Source of the DNA: Actinomycetota bacterium
GTDB taxonomy: Bacteria > Actinomycetota > Thermoleophilia > Gaiellales > F1-60-MAGs149
Direction: 5' to 3'
DNA length: 36,025 nucleotides
Assembly: GCA_009885805.1 (NCBI GenBank)
Contig: VFJZ01000097.1
Span: 1-36,025, forward strand
The notes under the pieces are model-generated. The model saw only the letters and a list, made by a program, of their open reading frames with translations, did not search any database and had not been told where the DNA came from. This document shows, piece after piece, positions 30,400-36,025 of the stretch (the first letter of the stretch is position 1; each line of letters opens with the position of its first letter). The position numbers were made by a program, and so were the translations under genes.

Positions 30400-31029
30400 A
30401 TGCCGACGGTCGCGCTCGAGGAGTGCTCGAAGCGCTTCGGTGAGCGCATCGCGCTGCGCCGTGTCTCGCTGGCTGCCGCGTCCGGCGAGGCGGTTGCCCT
30501 GATGGGCGCGAACGGGTCCGGCAAGTCGACGTTGCTCCGCGTCGTCGCCGGCCTCGTGCGGCCTTCGGCCGGTGCCTGCCGCGTGGATGGGGTGCCGAGC
30601 ACCGGGCTGAATCGCGCCGGCCGCGGGCAGATCGGCTATCTGTCGCACCGCTCGCTCGCCTACCGTGGGCTGACGGCGGCGGAGAACCTCCGGCTCGTCG
30701 CGCGTCTGCATCGTCGCCCGGCCTCGGTCGTCGAGTCCGCTCTCGTCGAGGTCGGTCTCGAGGACCGCTCGGCCGATCGCATCGAGACCTTCTCGCGCGG
30801 CATGCTCCAGCGCCTCGCTCTCGCCCGGCTCGTCCTTGCCGAACCGACGCTGCTGCTGCTGGACGAACCGGCGACCGGGCTGGATGCCGAAGGCGTTGCT
30901 CTGCTCGAGCGCCTGCTGACGCGCTGGCGGGGATCCGCGACCGTACTCGTCGCGACCCACGACGAGCAGTTCGCCGATCGTCACGGCGATCGCACCGTGC
31001 GCCTCGCGAGAGGCGAGGTCGTCACGTGA
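30400..31029 (+). CDS. ccmA: Cytochrome c biogenesis ABC transporter ATPase CcmA
   Basis: The 209-residue ABC ATPase has Walker A GANGSGKST (37-45), signature FSRGMLQRLALARLVL, Walker B LLLLDEPATGLD and the switch histidine in VATHDE. Its short length and the following ccmB and ccmC genes identify CcmA, which drives haem/CcmE handling in System I cytochrome c maturation. I start at ATG 30400; TTG 30394 two codons earlier overlaps the mqnP stop as TTGA and could be the coupled start. Confidence 0.9.
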   Translation: MPTVALEECSKRFGERIALRRVSLAAASGEAVALMGANGSGKSTLLRVVAGLVRPSAGACRVDGVPSTGLNRAGRGQIGYLSHRSLAYRGLTAAENLRLVARLHRRPASVVESALVEVGLEDRSADRIETFSRGMLQRLALARLVLAEPTLLLLDEPATGLDAEGVALLERLLTRWRGSATVLVATHDEQFADRHGDRTVRLARGEVVT

Positions 31030-31688
31030 TCGCCGACGCGTTCGTGTTGGCGCGCAAGGACCTCCTGCTCGAGTTCCGCCGGCGCGAGGTCGTGCTCGGG
31101 ATGATTCAGTACGTCGTCTCCACGCTCGTGATCGTGCACTTCGCGATCCTCGGCGCTGATGGCTCCGAGCGGGCGGCGGCCGGCATGTTGTGGGCGGCGA
31201 TTCTGTTCACGGCGATCCTCTCGCTGAACCGTTGCTTCGCCGCCGACCAGGAGGAGGGCGCGCTCGAGACCCTGCAGCTCGCGCCCGTCGATCGGGCGGC
31301 GATCTGGCTCGGCAAGGTGCTCGCGCAGATGGCCTACCTCATCGCGATGGAACTGGTCGCCCTGCCCGCGTTCTGGCTGTTCTTCTTCGGCGACGAGGGC
31401 CCGGCGCCGCTGCCGGTGATCGCGGCCGTCCTGCTGGCCGATCTCGGCCTGGCCACCGTCGGCGTCCTCGTCGCGGCGCTCACGCAGGGGGCCCGCGCCG
31501 GCGACGTGCTGCTACCGGTGCTCTTCCTACCGATTTCGATCCCGCTCGTGATCGGCGCTGTCACCGCCACCCTGGAGTCCTTTCCAGACGGTGACGGAAC
31601 GCTGCGAGCGCTCGGGTTCCTGGGCCTCTTCGATACACTGTTTGCGCTCCTTGCCTGGGGCACGTTCGAGCATCTCACCGGAGAGTGA
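31026..31688 (+). CDS. ccmB: Haem exporter membrane subunit CcmB
   Basis: The 220-residue membrane protein has six hydrophobic spans. Its N-terminus (ADAFVLARKDLLLEFRRREV) is the CcmB signature, and the coupling segment FAADQEEGALETLQLAPVDR follows the second span. It is the membrane partner of CcmA. GTG 31026 overlaps the ccmA stop as GTGA. Confidence 0.92.
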   Translation: MIADAFVLARKDLLLEFRRREVVLGMIQYVVSTLVIVHFAILGADGSERAAAGMLWAAILFTAILSLNRCFAADQEEGALETLQLAPVDRAAIWLGKVLAQMAYLIAMELVALPAFWLFFFGDEGPAPLPVIAAVLLADLGLATVGVLVAALTQGARAGDVLLPVLFLPISIPLVIGAVTATLESFPDGDGTLRALGFLGLFDTLFALLAWGTFEHLTGE

Positions 31689-31695
31689 AAAGGTC

Positions 31696-32388
31696 GTGAC
31701 CCGTATCGGTGGTGGTGCACCCTGGGTCGTCGCGAGTGGGCTCCTCGTCCCCCTCGCCATCGCTCTCGCGGCCTGGTGGGTGCCGGACGACGCTGACCAG
31801 GGCTACTCCCAGCGGATCTTCTACTTCCACGTGCCGATTGCGCTGACGACCTACGCGGCTTTCGGGTATGGCGCCGTCTGTGCTGCGATGTACCTGCGCA
31901 CGCGCGACGAGCGCTGGGATCTCCGCTCCTATGTCGGCATCCACGTCGGGTCGATCTTCGGCTGCCTCGTCCTCATCACCGGCGCGCTCTGGGCGAAGGT
32001 CTCGTGGGGTGTCTGGTGGGACTGGTCCGATCGCCAGCTCAACGTCTTTCTGGTTCTGTTCCTCTTCTACTGCGCCTACTTCATGCTCCGGTTCTCGCTG
32101 GACGAGGGCGAGCGGCGGTTCGCGTACTCGGCCGTCTACACCCTGCTCGGGGTCGGGCTGATTCCGCTGTCGATCCTCGCCGTCCGCGTCGCCGAGTCGC
32201 TGCTGCACCCAACCGTGTTCACGGCCGACGGCGCTGCGATGACATCCGAGATGTTCACCACGTTCCTCGTCGCGTTGGCCGGCATGCTCTGCCTCGGCGC
32301 CGCGATGATCACGTTGGAACTGCGCGGGAAGCGCCTTGCACTGCGAATCCGCGAGGTCCGGCGCCGGCTGGAAGGGACGAACCTGTGA
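31696..32388 (+). CDS. ccmC: Haem-handling membrane protein CcmC
   Basis: The 230-residue membrane protein with six spans carries RIFYFHVPIAL (first external-haem histidine region), the tryptophan-rich box KVSWGVWWDWSDRQ, and HPTVF (second histidine). CcmC presents haem to CcmE. The canonical box is WGxxWxWD; here the Asp position is Ser with an Asp one residue later, a small deviation. GTG 31696, 7 nt after the ccmB stop, is the first start giving a proper N-terminus; AAAAGG lies just upstream. Confidence 0.9.
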   Translation: MTRIGGGAPWVVASGLLVPLAIALAAWWVPDDADQGYSQRIFYFHVPIALTTYAAFGYGAVCAAMYLRTRDERWDLRSYVGIHVGSIFGCLVLITGALWAKVSWGVWWDWSDRQLNVFLVLFLFYCAYFMLRFSLDEGERRFAYSAVYTLLGVGLIPLSILAVRVAESLLHPTVFTADGAAMTSEMFTTFLVALAGMLCLGAAMITLELRGKRLALRIREVRRRLEGTNL

Positions 32389-32534
32389 ATCTGCGCACCG
32401 CCGTCGAGTACGTCGCCGCCGTCTACCTCTTGTCTTGGGCCGTGATCTATGCCTATATGGTCATCATGTTTCAGAAGATTTCGCGGCTTGAGAAGGAGCT
32501 GAAGCGGCTCGCAGGTACGGAGCCCGACGCGTGA
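32385..32534 (+). CDS. ccmD: CcmD-like small membrane protein
   Basis: The 49-residue protein has one membrane span (YVAAVYLLSWAVIYAYMVIM) followed by a charged cytoplasmic helix (QKISRLEKELKRL), the standard CcmD layout. CcmD stabilises the CcmABC-CcmE complex. GTG 32385 overlaps the ccmC stop (GTGA) and its own stop overlaps hemA (GTGA), so position as well as sequence supports it. It is too short for a length-based gene finder. Confidence 0.85.
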   Translation: MNLRTAVEYVAAVYLLSWAVIYAYMVIMFQKISRLEKELKRLAGTEPDA

Positions 32535-33772
32535 CGGCCCTGGTCGTCATCGGTGCGTCGTTCCGCACCGCCCCGGTCGGCGTCCGCGAGCGGCTTGCGC
32601 TCACCGCCGAGCGCAATCGCTGCCTCGTCGCGGGCATCGTCGGCAACGGGGATGCGGCCGAGGCCGTCGCGATCTCGACCTGCAACCGCACCGAGCTGTA
32701 CCTGACCGGCGACGACGCGGTCGCCCTCGCCCGCACGGCCCTCGCCGAGCTGCGCGCGGTCGCGGGCGAGCACGATCTGCTCCCCGCCGAGGTCTTCTAC
32801 GATCACCGCGGCGATCCCGCGGCGCTGCACCTCTACCGGGTCGCCGCCGGCCTCGACTCGCTCGTCCCGGGCGAGGCGGAAGTGCTCGGACAGGTGCGCG
32901 AGGCGATCGCGCTCGCCCGGGCGGCCCGCGGCGCCGGCCCGGTGTTGTCCCGCCTGTTCGACGGCGCGATCGACAGCGCCCGCCGTGTCCGTGGCCAGAC
33001 CGCGATCGGTGAGAACGCCGCCTCGATCGGCAGCGTCGCCGCCGGCGTCGCGGCCGCCGCCGCGTCCGGACTCGAAGGTGCGGCTGTGCTTGTGATCGGC
33101 GCCGGCCAGACCGCCGAACTCGTCGTCACGAGCCTCGCTGCGCGTGGTGCCGGCACGATTCGTGTGACGAACCGGACGCTCGAACGAGCCGTCGTGCTGG
33201 CGACGCGTTTCGGTGGCGAGGCGGTGCCGATGAGTCGGCTCGCCAGCGAGGTGGCGCGGGCCGACATCGTCGTCTCCGCGACCCACGCGCCACACGCCAT
33301 CCTCACGCCGGCGGAGGTCGGTGATCGGACGGCTCGCCCATTGCTCGTGATCGACCTCGCCGTTCCGCGCGACGCCGATCCCGCCCTGCGGCTCGTGCCT
33401 GGCGTCGTCGTCCACGATGTCGACGCGCTCGAGACGACCGTGTCGCGCAACCTGGCCCTCAGGGAGTCCGAGGCGGTTGCCGGCGAGGCGATCGTCGCGC
33501 GAGAGGTCGAGGCCTTCCGTCGCTGGCTCGTCGCCCTCGACGTCGTGCCGGCGATCACCGGACTGAGGGCGCTGGCCGAGGCCATTCGCCGCGACGAACT
33601 CGACCGGGTCGCCGGCCGCTTCGAGGCGATGACGCCGCGCGACCGCGAGCTGATCGAGCAGGTCACCCGCACGATCGTCAACAAGCTCCTCCACGAGCCG
33701 ACCGTGCGGATGAAGGACGGCCCCGAACTCGCCCGCACCGTCCAGCGGCTCTTCGATCTGCCCGTCCGTTGA
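32531..33772 (+). CDS. hemA: Glutamyl-tRNA reductase
   Basis: The 413-residue enzyme makes glutamate-1-semialdehyde from glutamyl-tRNA, the first committed step of C5-pathway tetrapyrrole synthesis. Catalytic C51 sits in AISTCNRTELY. SLVPGEAEVLGQVREA and the NADPH-binding region VLVIGAGQTAELV are present, and the C-terminal dimerisation domain ends VRMKDGPELARTVQRLFDL. GTG 32531 overlaps ccmD (GTGA). Confidence 0.96.
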   Translation: MTALVVIGASFRTAPVGVRERLALTAERNRCLVAGIVGNGDAAEAVAISTCNRTELYLTGDDAVALARTALAELRAVAGEHDLLPAEVFYDHRGDPAALHLYRVAAGLDSLVPGEAEVLGQVREAIALARAARGAGPVLSRLFDGAIDSARRVRGQTAIGENAASIGSVAAGVAAAAASGLEGAAVLVIGAGQTAELVVTSLAARGAGTIRVTNRTLERAVVLATRFGGEAVPMSRLASEVARADIVVSATHAPHAILTPAEVGDRTARPLLVIDLAVPRDADPALRLVPGVVVHDVDALETTVSRNLALRESEAVAGEAIVAREVEAFRRWLVALDVVPAITGLRALAEAIRRDELDRVAGRFEAMTPRDRELIEQVTRTIVNKLLHEPTVRMKDGPELARTVQRLFDLPVR

Positions 33773-34623
33773 CGCCGATCCGTCTCGGCACGCGCACGTC
33801 ACGGCTCGCGATGGCGCAGGCCGACCGCGCCGCTGAGGAGCTGCGCGGCCGCGGTGAGGCGGTCGCCATCGTGCCGCTGTCGACGGCTGGCGACCGCGAC
33901 GCGCGCCGTACCTTCGCCGAGATCGGCGAACGCGGCATCTTCGCCGCCGAGATCGAGCAGGCGCTGCGCGACGGGCGCATCGACGTCGCCGTCCACTCCG
34001 CCAAGGACCTGACCGCCGAGGACTCCCCCGACCTCGCCGTCGGCGCCTGCCTTGCGCGCAACGATCCCCGCGACGCCTGGGCTGGGCCGGCGCGTGGCTG
34101 GGCCGAGGTGCGACAGGGCGCGCGGGTCGCGACGTCGTCCGCGCGGAGGACGTCGCAGCTCGCGCGGCTGCGGCCGGATATCGTCATCGAACCTGTGCGT
34201 GGCAACGTCGAGACGCGGCTGCGCAAGCGCTCCGAACGCGGTCTCGATGCGGTCCTCCTCGCCGGCTGCGGTCTCGATCGCCTCGGCCTGACGGCGGAGA
34301 TCGGCTTTCGGATCGATCCGGACGAGATGATCCCGGAGGCCGGGCAGGGCGTGATCGCACTCCAGGTCCGACGCGACGAGGAGGCCCTGGTCGCGTCGCT
34401 TGACGATTCGGCGACGAGTGCGGCACTGCACGCTGAACGCGCCGTGACGCGCGCGCTCGGCGGTGGCTGCACGACGCCCGTCGCGGCCCACGCGGCACCG
34501 CTCGCCGCTGGCGGCTGGCGGCTCAGTGGCTACGTCGACCGGGACGGCACGATCGCGATCCGCGAGGTCGAGGGCGACGACCTCGCGCTGCTGCCGGCGC
34601 GACTGCTGGAGGCGCTTCGCTGA
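33769..34623 (+). CDS. hemC: Porphobilinogen deaminase (hydroxymethylbilane synthase)
   Basis: The 284-residue enzyme begins PIRLGTRTSRLAMAQADRA. It holds VHSAKDLTAEDSPDLAVGAC, the arginine segments of the active site (RRTSQLARLRPD, RGNVETRLRK) and the cofactor-attachment loop LGGGCTTPVAAHA, whose Cys carries dipyrromethane. It polymerises four porphobilinogens. TTG 33769 overlaps the hemA stop as TTGA and is directly before the conserved start; no ATG or GTG is better placed. Confidence 0.95.
   Translation: MTPIRLGTRTSRLAMAQADRAAEELRGRGEAVAIVPLSTAGDRDARRTFAEIGERGIFAAEIEQALRDGRIDVAVHSAKDLTAEDSPDLAVGACLARNDPRDAWAGPARGWAEVRQGARVATSSARRTSQLARLRPDIVIEPVRGNVETRLRKRSERGLDAVLLAGCGLDRLGLTAEIGFRIDPDEMIPEAGQGVIALQVRRDEEALVASLDDSATSAALHAERAVTRALGGGCTTPVAAHAAPLAAGGWRLSGYVDRDGTIAIREVEGDDLALLPARLLEALR
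34608..34612 (+). promoter_or_regulatory. Shine-Dalgarno supporting a CTG start for hemD
   Basis: GGAGG lies 7 nt before CTG 34620, inside the 3' end of hemC. No ATG, GTG or TTG occurs in the hemD frame between the hemC stop and GTG 34746. Confidence 0.6.
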
Positions 34624-35339
34624 CCATACTCGCCGGCTGCACGGTCGCAGTCACCCGTGCGAGCGACCAGGCCGCGCCACTCGTCGCGCGTCTGCGCGAG
34701 CTCGGCGCCGAGGTCGTCGAGGCGCCGGCGATCCGGATCGAGCCGGTGGCGGGAGAGCCGATCGTCCCGTCGCGGTACGACCTGATCTGCGTGACCAGCC
34801 CGAACGCCGTGCCCTTCCTCGTCGAGCGCAGCGGCGGGGCCGCCGCGTTTGCCGGCATCGCCATCGCGGCGATCGGCCCGGGAACGGCGGCCGCGTTACG
34901 CTCGGTCGGGCTGGAGCCGAGTGTCGTCGCGGCCCGGTCGGTTGGCGAGGGGCTGCTCGCTGCGCTCGGCGGGATGGTGGCGGGGCGTCGCGTGCTGATC
35001 GCGCGCGCGGCCGATGCTCGCGAGATCGTTCCCCGCGGCCTGGCCGAGGCGGGCGCCGCCAGCGTGGAGATCGCCGTCCTGTACCGGACGATCCCGCTGT
35101 CCGTCAGCCCCGCGGCGCTCCGTGGCGCCGATCTCGTCACGTTCGCCTCGTCGTCGGCCGTCCGCTCCGTCGTGTCGTCGCTGCCCGCTACCGACCTGCC
35201 CGCGATCCGTGGCGTCTCGATCGGCCCGGTGACGTCCGCGACGATGCGCGAACTCGGCATCGAGGTCGTCGGCGAGGCCGCCCGGCATGACCTCGACGGA
35301 CTCGTCGCCGCGGTCGTCGAGGTTGCCGGGAACCGGTAG
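34620..35339 (+). CDS. hemD: Uroporphyrinogen-III synthase, apparent CTG start
   Basis: The protein of about 239 residues has the two-lobed HemD pattern: LAGCTVAVTRASDQAAPLVA at the N-terminus, YDLICVTSPNAVPFLVE, AIGPGTAAALRSVGLEPSVV, YRTIPLS, ADLVTFASSSAVRSVV and a final SIGPVTSATMRELGIEVVGE. It cyclises hydroxymethylbilane to uroporphyrinogen III. The conserved N-terminus lies upstream of the first ATG/GTG/TTG (GTG 34746). The only well-placed start is CTG 34620, which overlaps the hemC stop as CTGA and has GGAGG 7 nt upstream; ATA 34626 is a poorer option. A start at 34746 would delete 42 residues of the fold. Confidence 0.85.
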   Translation: MTILAGCTVAVTRASDQAAPLVARLRELGAEVVEAPAIRIEPVAGEPIVPSRYDLICVTSPNAVPFLVERSGGAAAFAGIAIAAIGPGTAAALRSVGLEPSVVAARSVGEGLLAALGGMVAGRRVLIARAADAREIVPRGLAEAGAASVEIAVLYRTIPLSVSPAALRGADLVTFASSSAVRSVVSSLPATDLPAIRGVSIGPVTSATMRELGIEVVGEAARHDLDGLVAAVVEVAGNR

Positions 35340-35398
35340 TCCTCCCCTCCCGTCACAGTGGACGTATCGCCAACGCGACGCCTTCAGGAGGCACCACG

Positions 35399-36025
35399 AT
35401 GCGTACGTCCTACCGGATTCCGATCGCCGTCCTCGGCGGCGCCGCTCTGATAGCGGCCGTCCTCGCCCTCAAGCCGTCGGCGGAGACGCCCGGCGCGCCA
35501 GCGGCGGCACAGGCCGCGAATGCGGCGACCGACCCGGGTGCGCTGATCCCGTACCTGCGCTTCACCGGGTTCGGCAGCGTGACGGTGCAGCCCGACACCG
35601 CCGGCATTTACGTGTCCGCGGTCGGAACGTCGAAGACGTCGGAGGATGCCCTCGCGAAGGCGTCGGCGAAGATGGAGAAGGTGCAGGCGAAGCTGCTTGA
35701 ACTCGGCATCGCCGCCGAGGACATGGCGACCGGCAGCGCCTCGACGTACCAGGACTTCGAGTCGAAGGACTGGCGCGCCGAGATCTCGCTGAACGTGAAG
35801 GTGCGTGAGATCGGCCGCGCCGGCGAGTTGCTGGCGGAGGCGAACGCGGCCGGCGCCGACGCAGTCTCCGGACCGTCGTTCTCGGTGGAGGACTCGCGCG
35901 TCGCGTACGCATCGGCGCTGCGCAAGGCGATCGAGGATGCGCGGGCGAAGGCCGAGGCCGCGGCGGCGCAGATGGGCGTGAAGGTGGCCGGCGTCGTCTC
36001 CGTCGACGACCAGTCTGGCGGTGGC
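35399..36025 (+). CDS. SIMPL-domain (DUF541) exported protein, partial at right edge
   Basis: The first 209 residues are present. A signal peptide or N-terminal anchor (RIPIAVLGGAALIAAVLAL) leads to LRFTGFGSVTVQPDTAGIYV, KASAKMEKVQAKLLELGI and DAVSGPSFSVEDSRVAYASA, then LRKAIEDARAKAEAAAAQMG, the pattern of the periplasmic/extracytoplasmic SIMPL domain. Family function is poorly known (oxidative-stress and kinase-interaction roles are reported for members). ATG 35399 has AGGAGG 7 nt upstream. It lies 59 bp after hemD and has its own ribosome site, so it may or may not belong to the hem operon. Confidence 0.85.
   Translation, partial: MRTSYRIPIAVLGGAALIAAVLALKPSAETPGAPAAAQAANAATDPGALIPYLRFTGFGSVTVQPDTAGIYVSAVGTSKTSEDALAKASAKMEKVQAKLLELGIAAEDMATGSASTYQDFESKDWRAEISLNVKVREIGRAGELLAEANAAGADAVSGPSFSVEDSRVAYASALRKAIEDARAKAEAAAAQMGVKVAGVVSVDDQSGGG

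Noticed and set aside
34463-35290. Plus-strand open frame across the hemC/hemD junction
   Set aside because: It is Arg-rich shadow sequence in another frame; hemD motifs are in the frame of 34620.
1-36025. tRNA, rRNA, riboswitch or insertion sequence with transposase
   Set aside because: None could be recognised by eye; gaps between genes are short and hold only the promoter-like, hairpin and repeat elements listed. A covariance-model search was not possible.

Overview
The window is about 70% G+C and almost fully coding, with genes packed into overlapping operons on both strands. The gene set (futalosine-type menaquinone prenyltransferase, Ccm haem exporter, hemACD, acetoin/pyruvate dehydrogenase E1-E2, DUF1800/DUF1501 pair, several leaderless-type promoters) suggests a high-GC actinobacterial chromosome, perhaps of the Thermoleophilia (Solirubrobacterales/Gaiellales type). 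That placement is inference from gene content and composition only.

Left part (1-10469). At the edge lies a 5'-truncated tyrosine recombinase remnant (1-357, minus), then a GAF-GGDEF diguanylate cyclase (373-1383, plus) and two broken HD-GYP fragments lying back to back (1500-1795). Facing them is a minus-strand operon running from 9284 down to 1771: a receiver-PP2C phosphatase, an RsbW-like kinase/anti-sigma factor, a GAF-GAF-HD-GYP protein, a STAS anti-anti-sigma factor, a GT4 glycosyltransferase with a Gly/Asp-rich insertion, PelF and PelG. Every junction overlaps. This looks like a partner-switching and c-di-GMP-type signalling cassette fused at operon level to a minimal Pel-like exopolysaccharide module, and it is the best candidate here for an undescribed system. 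Divergent from it is a PilT-family protein (9387-10469) whose Walker A lysine, Walker B glutamate and His-box histidine are all replaced.

Middle part (10470-18072). Three genes encode an acetoin/pyruvate dehydrogenase-type complex: E1 alpha, E1 beta and an AcoC-like lipoyl-PSBD-alpha/beta-hydrolase fusion. They are followed by an isochorismatase-family hydrolase (minus), an arginase-family ureohydrolase whose 3' end carries a perfect 33-nt palindrome, a NadR-like kinase, a small S4 RNA-binding protein (minus), a DoxX-like membrane protein and a sarcosine-oxidase-like flavoprotein. Three of these genes have a -10-like hexamer exactly 6 nt before the ATG, which suggests leaderless transcripts.

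Surface/secreted part (18121-28551). A giant Gly-rich repetitive exported protein is followed by a DUF1800, DUF1501 (Tat-type signal) and cupredoxin operon. A REP-like repeat array separates this operon from a convergent secreted protein with eight Fn3-like repeats.

Right part (28621-36025). One plus-strand run, moaC-mogA-mqnP-like-ccmA-ccmB-ccmC-ccmD-hemA-hemC-hemD, joins molybdenum cofactor, menaquinone, cytochrome c maturation and tetrapyrrole synthesis, all functions of respiratory electron transport. Neighbouring genes are mostly coupled by 4-nt NTGA stop/start overlaps, and hemD appears to use a CTG start. A SIMPL-domain (DUF541) lipoprotein-like or secreted protein begins at 35399 and runs off the window.

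No tRNA, rRNA, CRISPR array, insertion sequence or replication origin was recognised.
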